Source of the DNA: Marvania coccoides
Lineage: Eukaryota; Chlorophyta; Trebouxiophyceae; Chlorellales; Chlorellaceae
Length of the DNA: 64,000 nucleotides
Assembly: GCA_963854735.1 (NCBI GenBank)
Contig: OY978098.1
Coordinates: forward strand, 1,245,501 to 1,309,500
Reading direction: 5' to 3'
Part shown: one piece after another, positions 10,243 to 20,640 of the stretch
Layout: every line of letters starts with the position of its first letter
How positions within the stretch are numbered: position 1 is the stretch's first letter
Notes under the pieces: generated by a model
Databases searched by the model: none
The model's input: the letters and a program-made list of their open reading frames with translations, nothing else
Told to the model about the DNA's origin: nothing
Made by a program: the position numbers and the translations under genes

Positions 10243-11532
10243 GGAGGAAATCCGAATGGCCTCGGAGGAGATGGCGTTGACCCTTGAAGTACAACATCAT
10301 TTCTCTTTTTTCGTTCCTTCCTTTGAAAGAACAAAATTTTCTTCTTTTGCTGCATTCGTATTTTCTAAAGAAATTGGTTTAATTAAGTAAAGAAGCAGCA
10401 GTCATGGGGCTGCAGCGGAAGCCACGGCGTTGAAGCCGCCCCCAAAGAGGAAGTTATCTGTTGGAAATTTGGAGAGTTGGGTCTCGATAGGAAAAATAAG
10501 TTGTAGTAAAATTACATAAAGAAAGGGACACCAACCAACAACTCGAAGTTGTCGCCGATTTCAAAAAAAATGAAAGTTACACCTTAAAAACCCTGTAATG
10601 CATACATCTGCCCAATAAGCACCGATGCTAGTTAAGCTCAGTCTTATTTCTCAACAGAAATAAAATTTAAAGAGAAGGTAATGCATGTATGTAGGCAACA
10701 GACATGGGCATCTGGGGAGGACTGGAAGCTAGGGCAAGGATGGAGTTCGTAACTCCCATGGGTACGCCCCCATGTTACCGCTACGAAATGGTAGTAGACC
10801 CAGGATAGGTCTTTTGGCCCCAAAGTGTGCTAGCTCCTCCCCAGGTTGTCACAGGAGCGGCGAGGCATGTTTCAAATGTTTGAAAATACTGCGTGATGAC
10901 CGAATGTGAGCTCAGGCACGTTTTCCAGTGGGCGACCCCTCCAGTTATTATTTTAAATACTCTATGTATATTTTCCCAGCGCGCACACTTTGTTCCCGCT
11001 GTTTTCCTTTTCTTTTTGCAGCAGGACTTCGACTGTCACCCTACCCCAACCCCAGCTGTTTTAACAATTCACAGAGCTGGGTTGGAGGAGAGAGGGGCAT
11101 TGAGGGTTCTTCACAGTCTTTCGTGAAAGCCCGTGTTTAAAATATGCCCGGTTCCCCTCGATTTCCAGGTTAGTCTTCATTTTCTGCATTCGAGGAAAGG
11201 GGTTGTGAGATGGGATAAGATCGAGATCGCCAGTCGCAAAAAACTGGTCTGTTCGCTGCGCTTCACCACTGCAGCACTCAAGTAAGATCTTATGATTCAC
11301 ATTTTATTTTTGCTTCACCTTTTTCCTTTGCTTTGTTCTGTAACAGATTTCTATTAAATCTCCGAGCTCGCTCCCATTTGGAGCGGAGATGATTCGCAAT
11401 TTTATTTTTTGAATATCGGTTTAGGCGGTTTAGCCGTGTTTTTTTGTTTTTTTTTTTTTTTTTTTTTGCGTTTTTTTCTTTTTCATGTCCATAATCAATA
11501 TTTGAGCTGTCTTCCTAAATCCACGAGGTTCA
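10243..11532 (+). other. Gene-free stretch
   Basis: AT-rich, with long T runs (about 11440-11475). At 10715-10850 a short inverted similarity (CTGGGGAGGA near 10713; CTCCTCCCCAG near 10834) may be the remains of a foldback element. No gene is supported. Confidence 0.4.
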
Positions 11533-12324
11533 ATGAACGAGGTGAGCCGGCGTTTTTTCCCGGGGGAAAAAAACAGATCTGTTCTGTTTTTTTCCTCCCC
11601 CCCCATGCGCAGTAGTGCGGGATAGCGATGACAATAACGACATTCGATTGAGATTGCTGCAGGAACCCGCTGATGGTTTTACCTATTTTTTCGATCTCAT
11701 TTTCAGGGCAAGGAGACCGTCGACGAAGACATCCAAGACGAGCCACTCTCAGGCGTCGAGGATGATGCACCGCTTCGATACAGTCATGCACAGGCGGTTG
11801 CTGCGATGGCGAGGCGAGGCAAGCTGGTCAACACTCGTCGGTTCCGAGGAGCCGCACTGGGGGGGTCTGGTGTGCTTGGGTCCGACCAGCTCCCTAGCGT
11901 CCTGACAGCTGTGGATTCGGCGCTTCAGCATGTAGAGGAGCTTGAGGAGAAGAGCGCGGAGCTGGACTTTCCAGTGATCTTGGAGCTTGCGCTGAAGGGC
12001 GCCCGCACTATCTCTTCGATGGAGGCATACCGCGCTGAACTAATGCCGTTGTGTGGCATGTTCTTAGACCTGAATATCGTCGATAAAATCGCCCCTAAGC
12101 TGGAGAGCGTGGAATATGGCGAGCTGGTGAATAAATTGCAGAAACTATGGGATTCGGCGGCGTACTCTGGCGACACAGCGGATCGAGAAAGGTTTGCTGC
12201 GGAAATCGGAAAGCTGAAGGCTACCGATCTTGCCCTCTTACTGAATTTTGCAGAGGAGGCGCTGGAGAGGTGGGCGCAATCTGAGCTTGATCATCGCGGG
12301 GAGGCGGCCGAAGAGGGGAGCTGA
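11533..12324 (+). CDS. Orphan helical protein with micro-exon start
   Basis: The long exon 11707..12324 is certain as an open frame in GC-rich coding sequence. It begins after a TTTTCAG acceptor with GKETVDEDIQDEPL. A 9-base exon at 11533..11541 (Met-Asn-Glu, then GTGAGC) gives the only nearby in-frame ATG and a 208-residue product. The alternative is the internal ATG at 11806 (172 residues). The protein is predicted to be all-helical and acidic, with no recognised motif. The gene at 16939 has the same layout, a 9-base ATG exon (Met-Asp-Glu) before a GT intron and a helical body, although the protein sequences do not obviously align. Function unknown. Confidence 0.5.
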
Positions 12325-12446
12325 AGAGGGGGGTTGAGTGACGTACATGTCGGGGTATATCTAGCCAATGAACGAAAATGCATGCTCGGCGGCAAAAACC
12401 GACTGACCGAGATTAAGTTTAGACACAATCACGCCCATTTCTGTCA

Positions 12447-12609
12447 TTGTACATATACATTACAGGGTTAAAGTCCGCACAAAAGGGCAACTAAGGCCCC
12501 GTAGCAGACTGGCACCGAAGTGCAAGCAGAAGAAAAAAATGTAATGGCAAGTAAGTTTAAGATGATAATAAAAGAAAGAAAACCCAACCGCCAAAAGAAA
12601 CAGTGAATA
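12447..12609 (-). mobile_element. Truncated LINE copy: 3' end only
   Basis: Matches the 3' flank of the LINE at 18603-20640. Shared blocks on the plus strand are TTAAAGTCCGCACAAA, AGCAGACTGGCACCGAAGTG and AAAAGAAACAG. The outer end has the same TGTA/TACA-type microsatellite tail (TGTACATATACAT). The copy stops at the TA where the pogo-like element begins, and A-rich sequence resembling its continuation resumes at 13525. Confidence 0.75.
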
Positions 12610-13522
12610 CTGTACGGCACCTATTAATTTTGAGTTGCATAAATTAATTGCCAGTGAAAAACCGGGAAAACAATAGGTGCCGGGGAAATTCAGGGGCAAA
12701 AAACCTCGCAAAATATAGGTTCCGGAAAAAAAAATCCTCAAACCGCGCTGGGGCGCTCGCTCGCAAGTTCTGGGCACTCTTATTTTGATATTGGAGCATG
12801 TGCGAGCCTAGTGCAGCGGGCGAGAGGGGTGCCCATCGCGCAGGTGAAGCTGCTGTCCGGGCTCAAGGACCGCAAGAAGCTGCTGCCGGGGTGGGCGTTT
12901 ATGGCGTGGGAGCGCGTGCCAAAGGAGGAAGTGCTGCGCGGCTGGGAGAAGGCGGGCCTGCTGAAGGCGTGGGACTTCAGCATCCTGGAGGAAGCTTTAG
13001 ACAGGATGGAGAAGGGCGACCTGTTCCCCAAGGTGGCCGTGGGCCTCGGCTTTAACACGCAGCCGGTGCCCGAGGGCGACGACGAGGCGGAGGGGAGGCA
13101 CGCCGACGAGGACGAGGCGCAAGAGGAGTGGGAGTTTGGCTCGGAGGAGGAGGACAGTGGGCTGGAGGTCACAAGCTGCTCCAGCAGCAGCTCTGATGGC
13201 AGCAGTAGCGGCGGCGAGAGCGATGAGGAGGGGCTGGCGGCGGCGGCGGCGGTGGAGCGGCGCCCCGGCGCCCGGGCAGTCAGGGCGCCAGGCAAGCTCA
13301 CAAAATGATCAAGGTTGTTTCTGCTGTGACTCTGTCGTCTGTTTTCCCTTTAAAAGATGGTGTTTTGAGCCCGAAATTCTGAAAATTTTCCTCAAAAACC
13401 GCGCACAACAATAGGCCCCGGAAATATTCATGGCCCAAATTCAAGCAAAAAATAGGTCTCGCGAAAATCCAAATGAGAATCCGCGCAAATTATAGGTCTC
13501 GCAAACATTAGGTGCCGTACAG
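12610..13522 (+). mobile_element. Pogo/Tc1-type DNA transposon remnant with TA duplication
   Basis: The 913-bp element is bounded by perfect 14-bp inverted repeats (CTGTACGGCACCTA and its complement), each flanked by TA (12608-12609 and 13523-13524). The subterminal regions hold several copies of ATAGGT(G)CCGG / ATAGGTCTCGC in both arms. TA duplication is the signature of Tc1/mariner/pogo elements. It carries the fragment ORF described separately and has no catalytic core. Confidence 0.8.
12811..13308 (+). pseudogene. C-terminal remnant of a pogo/DDE_1-like transposase
   Basis: Open frame of about 165 residues. WAFMAWERVPKEEVLRGWEK followed by AGLL resembles the post-catalytic end of pogo-type transposases (a W...W...V....I...F.KAGI pattern). 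It is followed by an acidic/Ser-rich tail. No DDE catalytic segment, helix-turn-helix or ATG in good context is present, so this is an internally deleted element. The identity rests on pattern and on the enclosing TA-flanked inverted repeats. Confidence 0.5.
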
Positions 13523-13560
13523 TATTAAGAAAAGAAAGGAAATACTATCAGCATGTTCTC

Positions 13561-14518
13561 TGGTGGAGGCTGAGGTTATTTTCCGAAGGTTCCGAAGAAA
13601 TTTTCTTCGGAAGCAAAAGTGGTTCCGAAGAAATTTTCAGGGAAAATTGCTTCCGAAGAATTTTCTTCGGGAATTCTACAATATCTTAGGAACGCTTTCG
13701 GAGTGTAAATCTTATTAAATGCGAGGGTTTTAGAGAGCCAGCCTGCATTCTTTCTATCCGCAGCGGTTGGACAATTTCAGCACGCATTTTTTTTAACGCT
13801 TTAAAAAGCTTTTTTTTTGCTCTAAGCCGGTATAAATAATATGTCCGGATTGCAATGTTCTATAAAATTATATAATATCTGTCGATTTCACACCCTTGCA
13901 CTAACTACCACGAAACAGTTGCTTACCCATGTCTTCTCCTCCTCTTTTAATTACAGGCTATATTAGTTGATAATTACAAGAATTGTCGGATCGTTGCTGG
14001 CTGGTTGGCGCTGGCACGGGTAGAAGACGCCTGAGCATCTCTGCTTCCGATTGAATGGTGAACGAGATCGAGGGGGCAAGATACGGCAGGCGCACAGAAG
14101 AGGCGGAGTGAATTCTGAGAGGGCTTACCGAGGCTATTTTGGCGTTCCTTTGAATAATTGACCATTTTTTTTCCCTCGAATTTTTCGAAGTGCTCTGCAT
14201 TTTTTCCTTCATTTTTTTCTAAGTACTTGTACTTTGCAATTTAACAAGCATCCCGAAGGCATTCCGAAGCTCCCGAAGAAATAAATCCTTCGGGGATTTC
14301 TTCGGAAAAATGGTCCCGAAGAAAATTTCTTAGTAAAAACCTTCGGAAAAAACGCTGTTTCTTCGGAAAAAAGGCCAATTTCTTAGGAACCAGATTTCCC
14401 GAAGGTTTTTCTTAGGAGCATTTCTTCGGAACATGTTGCAAACCACTAAGAAATCATTTCTTCGGAAACCCTGTTTTACTAAGAAAATTTCTTCGGAAAA
14501 CCGGGTCAGCCTCCACCA
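13561..14518. mobile_element. Foldback/MITE-like element of CTTCGG palindromes
   Basis: Perfect 13-bp inverted termini (TGGTGGAGGCTGA and TCAGCCTCCACCA) enclose two arms (about 13575-13700 and 14245-14505). The arms are packed with CCGAAG/CTTCGG hexamers, roughly 18 copies, many as TTCCGAAGAAATTTTCTTCGG-type palindromes separated by AT-rich spacers. The centre is AT-rich without coding potential. No clear target duplication is visible. Confidence 0.65.
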
Positions 14519-15808
14519 CAGGTTGTAAAGTAGATTATATCCACTTATCCCTTACTTCTCAAAGAGCACATGCACGGAATTTATTTATTATGCGCATGGA
14601 TTCTTCTGCGTGGCTCGTCTGCCGAGAGAGAGACACCATTTCTTCTCTTCAAGAAACATTTTCCTCTCTCTCTCTCTCTTACAATACATAGCGTTCTTCT
14701 TTCTGATTTTCTGGTGATATATTTCTGGTTTTTCTGGGAGTCTCCTCTGCCCTATTCTGGTTAAATCTGATGACACTGTGGGCAGCGTCAGGTTGAAGGG
14801 GGGGAGGGTGTAAGACCTGTGTTATCCACATAAGCTTCTTTCTTCCTGTTGATGCATATGAGGATTCGCGCTTAACTGGATGAGGGTTCTTGATTTGTAA
14901 TAAAAATAGCCAATCTTGACCCGATCAGGTGCCAGATCGTTACAGTCAAGCACCATGGACCCTATTGCCGATAGTGATTATTCTGACTCCCATGCTTGAC
15001 GAGGTCAGCAGGCGGCAGCACAGCATCTGCATCTTGTATGCTCAGTTACTTGTTCCCCCACTGTTCTATTCAATTTTGACGTGCGGAATTACTTTTTTTT
15101 CATATACTTCTATTTTACTATTCATCATTTTGCTCCTCATTGATTTGTGGTCCATGCCGAATTTTTGCATCCTATGACACCATACTTGTCCATTTGCAAC
15201 TGATTTTAAGCTTGAGCGCTTCAACAATTTGCTAATCTCCGACACAATTAAGCTATGTGCAGCCCAGCTCATGGGAGCTAAATTTCATCCGAATGGAATA
15301 TAATACAATAATTTCTTCAAGCAAACCGCACAATAAGACCAGCTGGACCCGCAGCTATTAGGAATGGGTATGCAAAGGCCCGCAGTGCCTGCCATGGCAT
15401 CCTTCCTCAATCAGCGGTAAATAAAGAGGCCAAATTTTGCAAGCTAGCAAGGGATATGCCATCGCCGCGCATTTCTTGTACAATGGGATATCAAGTAATG
15501 TTTTTTTAGGGGATACTGAGCGGAGCAAGAGCTTGTTGCCGCCTTGATGCGATGCGATTCGCGCTTTTAAAGCTTGGGCAGCCCACCCTTGCTTGTAACA
15601 GGATTTAAACATTCTGAATAGTTCGATTTTATAGGAAAAAACTTGGAAATTCCATCGTTATTTGGCTCAAAATGCCAAAATGTCTTTTTGCGAGTTCATT
15701 TTCAAAGTTTGAAAAAGAACTTGAAAAGTACCCGGGTTATGGTGCGTATTCAAGAAAAAATTATTTTAGGAGAAATGAGAAGTTCTCAAAGTTTGAAAAG
15801 ACCAAATA
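14519..15808 (+). other. Gene-free AT-rich stretch
   Basis: No supported gene. A short CT microsatellite lies at 14660-14680. The start (ATTATATCCACTTATCC) loosely resembles the LINE sequence near 18808, possibly the rest of a LINE fragment interrupted by the two elements to the left. Confidence 0.4.
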
Positions 15809-16814
15809 CTGCTCCTTTTCGTCAACTCAAGCGATATTTATTCTGTGCAATAGTGATATCGCCCTATTACAATTCTACTAATCTCATATTATGGGGAAAA
15901 TGAATATGGGAATATCAGAAATGAAGATGGGGAAATGCCATTTTCTCATTTTCTCACGCCCATTGGGAGTGGAAAGTGGGAAATGAAAATGGGGATATGA
16001 GAAGTGAGATATGAGAATATGAGATTATGAGAAGTGAAAAGAGGGGGGAAATTACCTGACCATCTAATCGTATCAAAGCTCTTCGAAGCGCTTGAACCCC
16101 GCGCACGCTTTTAAGTTAAACTCAAGATCATCTATTTTTTAAAATGAGCCAGCGGGCGGCCAGAGTAAGTTTTCCGCCTTGTCAGATCTGTTTTTAACTA
16201 AGACAGTATATAAGGAAAACGAGATGGGCAATTCCAGCCAGCAAATTCTCGAATGATCTGATTGTTAGATTGTTTTGGCAGGATGCCGACCCCACCTACA
16301 AACCTGACGGCAGGCAGCTACAGTGCTGTACTCACCTGTGCTTCTTGCGATCTCCCTTCAGCCGAAGTGAAGTCCTTCCACCACTTTCGTGCAGTGGACT
16401 CATGGATGCCGTTTGCAGAGGCAATGGCTTGAAAGGTTCTGCCGTCGTCAGCCTGACGTTCATCCAGCACCCTGCGATGCAGTTCGTCAGAATGGGCCTT
16501 TCCAGGTTGAAAATAGCCTCCGCTTTGGGTTTTCCGCAGATTTTGATTAGAAGTTTGGTTGGCCATTCCGGCGAATTTCAGGCTGAGCAGGGCCGCAAGA
16601 GGTCGGTTATATGTTTAATATTGAAGTTAAGATATAAAAAGCGAAATTTTAGAATGTAAGAATGGGATATGAGAATATGAGAATGGGGAAATGAGGAAAC
16701 GAGAATGAGAAAATGAGAAATGAATAGGTGAATTGGACTTTCCCCATTTCCTATTAGCCCAGCATGGGGTATGAAATATGTCAATATAGCGCTCGAGTTG
16801 ACGAAAAGGAGCAG
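15809..16814 (-). mobile_element. Tc1/mariner-like element with TA duplication
   Basis: A 1006-bp unit with inverted termini starting CTGCTCCTTTTCGTCAACTC (20 bp perfect, about 27 bp with two mismatches). Both ends are flanked by TA (15807-15808 and 16815-16816). The subterminal zones are rich in GAGAATATGAGAAT / GGGGAAATG repeats. It contains one transposase-type helix-turn-helix exon on the minus strand, but no catalytic domain was found. Confidence 0.75.
16337..16566 (-). CDS. Helix-turn-helix exon of a Tc1/IS630-like transposase
   Basis: From the ATG at 16566: MANQTSNQNLR, then KAHSDELHRRVLDERQ, GRTFQAIASANGIHEST, ARKWWKDF. This is the N-terminal homeodomain/Pax-type helix-turn-helix seen in IS630/Tc1/mariner transposases, where it binds the inverted repeats. 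The exon ends at a strong CAG|GTGAGT donor (16336-16335). No downstream catalytic exon is recognisable before the element's left end, so the gene is internally deleted or encodes only a DNA-binding peptide. Confidence 0.6.
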
Positions 16815-16938
16815 TACTTGGCCTGGGCTCTAACGAAACATCGAGATCTTTTTCGAAACTTTTATAGTTCTTCACCTGGCAATCGTTAGTGTGTTTGAAA
16901 CACGCGCCAAGGGCCTACTGGCACCGCCATTTGCCTCC

Positions 16939-17765
16939 ATGGACGAGGTAGGCCATAAATGGTCGAAGTGAGCAACTGACTACAACTCACATTGCAAACA
17001 TCTAGTGCAGGCCCTGATAAATGCACGCCTTGCGTTGCAAGAAGCGCAAAATCTTGCTCGTCAAACCCATGACCTGGCGCCAGAGCTTGCAACCAAGGAG
17101 GGTGAAGCCGCCGGCGAAGCAAATGCCGACGCAACAGAGTTGAGAGAGATGGTCGATGGGGTGGACGACTTGGTCAAGCAGTTCATTTCCGCTGCAGAGG
17201 GTCTAGTACGAGCCACTGTCAATCCCGCGGCCCCCATGCCGCAAAAACAGGAAATGCACGGTGAGCACAAGAACTTTTCATGTTTTGTCTAGTTAAAATT
17301 TATTCAGGTCTAGGAATACCTCTTTAATTTGCTATATACCGCCCGTAGGAGAAGACGTGGAACCATGTCCGCTATCTGAGTTTTACCAGCACAAGAAGAG
17401 CATCGTGGACCTCGCGTACAAACAACGTCACTCGAAGCAGGATACACAGCCTGCACCCGAGCGGAAGCGGCCTCCTCCGCGGGAGGAGATTAAGTGGTAT
17501 ATCCGCGAGAAAGAAGTTTCGTCCGATTGGATCGAGAAGCTCATTCGGACGAGCCCGGTGAGTGTATGGTCTGCATGAGCATCCTTCTTATTCTTCTATT
17601 CTATTTCCTTCGTAACCCCGGCACCCCTTTCATTGCCACTCTCTGCAGAAGCCGAACCTCTTGCGCAAGATCACTGAGATCATAGTAGACTGCAAAGACA
17701 TACCGGTTCTACAACAGAGGATGCTCATATACAAATATGCACATGCAATTGGCATGGAGTCGTAA
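16939..17765 (+). CDS. Orphan four-exon helical protein
   Basis: Exons 16939..16947 (Met-Asp-Glu), 17011..17260, 17349..17557 and 17649..17765 give 194 residues; all junctions are GT-AG and the total is in frame. Exon 2 is an Ala/Gln/Glu-rich helix (INARLALQEAQNLARQ, ELREMVDGVDDLVKQF). Exon 3 has PLSEFYQHKKSIVDLAYKQR and a basic Pro-rich stretch. Exon 4 ends DIPVLQQRMLIYKYAHAIGM, which resembles the C-terminal helix of the AP2-like protein at 5733-6797 (VPGLTELQSRMLAAK). It lies only 122 bases beyond the Tc1/mariner-like element. No known family is recognised. Confidence 0.6.
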
Positions 17766-18602
17766 ATATGTTTAAAACCTGTTCTTGATTGTTAGCTTGC
17801 CCGCATATCTCCCCTCTGTAGGAGCTCCACGTGGCGCAAGAGACCTACGTTGGCACCGCGGCAGAGCCATGGGCTCTGACAAAAAATGCCTCTTGGAAAG
17901 GAGCACCAACGCCTAAAACTGATGGGGCAGGAGGGAATTATCAGTCTGGGCTGACAGGACTTGCGTTACATCTGGCATCATGCCAGGCATGTACTGCTGC
18001 CCCAGGCAATTGCATTTCCTGGGCAAACTCTTCATGCCTTGTCCACTCAGTGAGACAGATTTCCAGCGTTTGAAGCCTTCCATCAACCAATGCGAGTCTG
18101 GCACCAGTCGATGTGGGTTTTTGACAGTAGAAAAAGGCCTCTATAAAAACTTGATTTTCCGGGCGGATTTCAGCTCTGTTACATGGCATATATGTATGAT
18201 GAAATATGGTCATAAATTCGCAATATTGTGCCTCAAAAAAAGGGCTCCCGCCAGCGCTGGCCGCATGACCGTATATTTTCGTTGGCGATGAGATGTGGTT
18301 GGCCTGGGCCTGCGTGCGAGGGGCAGGAGGTAAGCGTACGCGGGGCAAATGACCTTCGATATGAATGGCACAGGGGGGTTCACAGCGCAGCAAATTAACT
18401 AAAATAAAAATAATAATAACTTACCGAGCTTCCAAAATTTATAGCCCCCCACCGAAGCCTGGTGAGAAGCTGAACATGGCTGGGTGGCTGACTGCAGCGG
18501 TTGCTTGCTGCGACGCAACGCGGACGGCGCGACGCCTTTCTGCCCACGCCTGAGAGGCACCGAGCTGTTTTGTGCTCAATTATTTTGTTACATTCTTTTG
18601 CG
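17766..18602 (+). other. Stretch without a supported gene
   Basis: A minus-strand open frame (18393-17941, 150 codons) exists but shows no domain, no good splice borders and unremarkable composition. It could be degraded mobile DNA. Confidence 0.35.
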
Positions 18603-20640
18603 ACGATACATACATACATACATACATCACAGGTTTAAAGTCCGCACAAAGAAGCAACTAAGGCAACATAGCAGACTGGCACCGAAGTGCAAGCAGAAAT
18701 AATAATAATAAATTGATGAATGAAAATGAGAATAAAGAAAGACCAAAGAAAAACCCACCGCTTAAAAGAAACAGAGAAAAGAATAACAAAGGAAAAGAAA
18801 AGCTTATATCCAACCACGCAGCTTCTCGTACTCGCCAGCGTCATGGCTGGCTTTAATGAAAGAAGCAACCTGCTTCGGAGCTTGCTGCAAAAACTGAAAA
18901 AGATTCGAAGGATAATAAGGGGAAGAGGAAGAAGAAGATGGCGCGTCAGGGAATAAAGATGGGTAGGATGCACGCATTGCTACCAAAGAAGGGCATGTGC
19001 AATGAAAAACCATGTGCTCTTCGTCCTCGCAAGAACCAGAAGCACACAAGCGGCATGTCCGCAGCGAATGCGGCCGCCCAATGTAGCGCCCCGTCTCCAC
19101 CCCAAGATGATGCGAGCTGCAGCGGAATCTTGCCAAAGAGACCCGCCGCGGAACCGAAAGGACAGAAGAAAGGTACGGCTGCAAAATATAAGAACTCATT
19201 GTGGTATCACCGCCTCGAATTGTTGCCTTGTAAAAGTCAGTTTTCGTCCCCGATTGCTGACGGTAAAAATACATGTAGCGTTGGCGCATGGCCGCCTCTG
19301 CCAGCCTGGGGTCGTCCAGGTCGTCGCTCCCCGCGGGCACCACGCCGCTTTCCGCCACACCGCTTTCCAGACCTAAAGCGTCGATCAGGCACAGCACTTG
19401 CGCCGCCCAACAGCGCTGCGAAGATGAGTTTTGCAGCGCCAGCGCAAGGTTGTCCCGAAATGCTGCCTTGAGCGTCACACTGGTGTCAGGCATGGTGTGG
19501 AGTCGCTCCCAGTACCCACAGATACGTTTTGCCCAAGCGCACGCCGAGGAGCGACCAAATTCCCCCAGTGTGACCACGTTGGCCGTGCCTTTGCATACTC
19601 CCAACACACGCCGCAAGAAGGCTCGGTAGAAAATCTCGCACTTGTCGTTGCCGTCACCGCCCACCGCAGCAGCCACCTGGGCTGGCCCCCAGGTCTCTAC
19701 TCCGTACCCCAATGTTGGGATCACCGCCACATTAAATAATTCACCAAGAAGTCGTGCCAATGTGATCCCCAGCTGTGCGCACCGCCGCCACATCAACGCC
19801 AGCGCCCCCCTCGCTGTTTTCAGCCGTGCCGCCGCTGCCACAGCACCAAAATCCCTTCCAGCCGTAAATATCACGCCTAAATATTTGAACTCTGCCACCT
19901 CCTCCAGCTGCACCCCCCTGTAGGTGACCTGAACGCTGCTGGGCCCGCTGCCACCCCCCAGCGACATCACCTTTGTCTTTGCCAGGCTCAGGGTGAGGTC
20001 CCACTCCGCTGTGTATTCCGAAAGTGCCGCCAGCTGCACTTGTAGCCCCTCGATACTCGTCGCCACCAGCGCCAAGTCATCTGCATGAAGCAAAGGGGGG
20101 ACGGTTGTGTTGTTGAGAGTTGGCAGAGCGGCAGAGTCGCCCAGGTGTAGAATGGCAAAGGGCAGATCATCAATGTAGAAACCGAAAAGATCACAGCTGG
20201 CAGGGTCGCCCTGCTTCAGCCCCAAAGTGGACAGGAATGGGGCTGAAAGACCCTCCAAAGTTTTAACCGAAATAGGGACGTTAGCGTATTGGGTTTTTAG
20301 AGCATCAAGCATGAATCCAGTGACGCCCCTAGCCTGTAGTTTATCCCAAAGTTTATCCCGCGGAACAGTGTCGTACGTTTTTTTGAAGTCAATGAAAGCA
20401 ACGTAAAGTGGTGTATCATCAGCCTGGTGGCGTTCAATCAATGCACGCAGGGTAAAAATGCTATCCTCAGTCCTGTGGTCACGCCGAAATCCAGTTTGAG
20501 TGTCAGTACGCAAATAATTGTCCTCTCCCCAAGTGCCGAGGCGCCTTGTCAAACAAGATAGGCTGGAGGGCTGTAGCGTCGCTGGCGTCGCAGGGCACCA
20601 GGGCGACGGGTTATGCACCATGGAGTTTCTTAAATGAGCT
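18603..20640 (-). mobile_element. 5'-truncated non-LTR retrotransposon (LINE)
   Basis: The unit comprises the reverse-transcriptase frame, about 200 bases of 3' UTR, and at the 3' end (plus-strand 18607-18627) an ACAT microsatellite, i.e. a (TGTA)n tail on the element's own strand. No endonuclease domain or 5' ORF is visible, as expected after incomplete target-primed reverse transcription. A second copy of the 3' end lies at 12447-12609. The exact 5' edge (about 20640) is uncertain. Confidence 0.8.
18804..20621 (-). CDS. LINE reverse transcriptase (5'-truncated)
   Basis: 605 codons. Reverse-transcriptase blocks are in order: TQTGFRRDHRTEDSIFTLR, AFIDFKKTYDTVPRDKLW, GLKQGDPAS, and the catalytic box LLHADDLALVA (His replaces the usual Tyr/Phe before ADD). 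These are followed by LAKTKVMSLG and the EFKYLGVIF thumb motif. Near the C terminus is a zinc knuckle CRLCASGSCEDEEHMVFHC, characteristic of several non-LTR families. The first 40 residues look out of frame relative to normal RT, so the 5' break or a frameshift lies there. The rest is intact, suggesting recent insertion. Confidence 0.88.
   Translation of the reverse strand: MVHNPSPWCPATPATLQPSSLSCLTRRLGTWGEDNYLRTDTQTGFRRDHRTEDSIFTLRALIERHQADDTPLYVAFIDFKKTYDTVPRDKLWDKLQARGVTGFMLDALKTQYANVPISVKTLEGLSAPFLSTLGLKQGDPASCDLFGFYIDDLPFAILHLGDSAALPTLNNTTVPPLLHADDLALVATSIEGLQVQLAALSEYTAEWDLTLSLAKTKVMSLGGGSGPSSVQVTYRGVQLEEVAEFKYLGVIFTAGRDFGAVAAAARLKTARGALALMWRRCAQLGITLARLLGELFNVAVIPTLGYGVETWGPAQVAAAVGGDGNDKCEIFYRAFLRRVLGVCKGTANVVTLGEFGRSSACAWAKRICGYWERLHTMPDTSVTLKAAFRDNLALALQNSSSQRCWAAQVLCLIDALGLESGVAESGVVPAGSDDLDDPRLAEAAMRQRYMYFYRQQSGTKTDFYKATIRGGDTTMSSYILQPYLSSVLSVPRRVSLARFRCSSHHLGVETGRYIGRPHSLRTCRLCASGSCEDEEHMVFHCTCPSLVAMRASYPSLFPDAPSSSSSSPYYPSNLFQFLQQAPKQVASFIKASHDAGEYEKLRGWI

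Noticed and set aside
10713..10850. Possible small structured RNA (inverted CTGGGGAGGA / TCCTCCCCAG)
   Set aside because: Pairing is short with a long loop, and no known RNA family or conserved core could be identified.
17941..18393. 150-codon minus-strand frame near the LINE
   Set aside because: No recognisable motif or plausible exon borders; possibly old mobile DNA.
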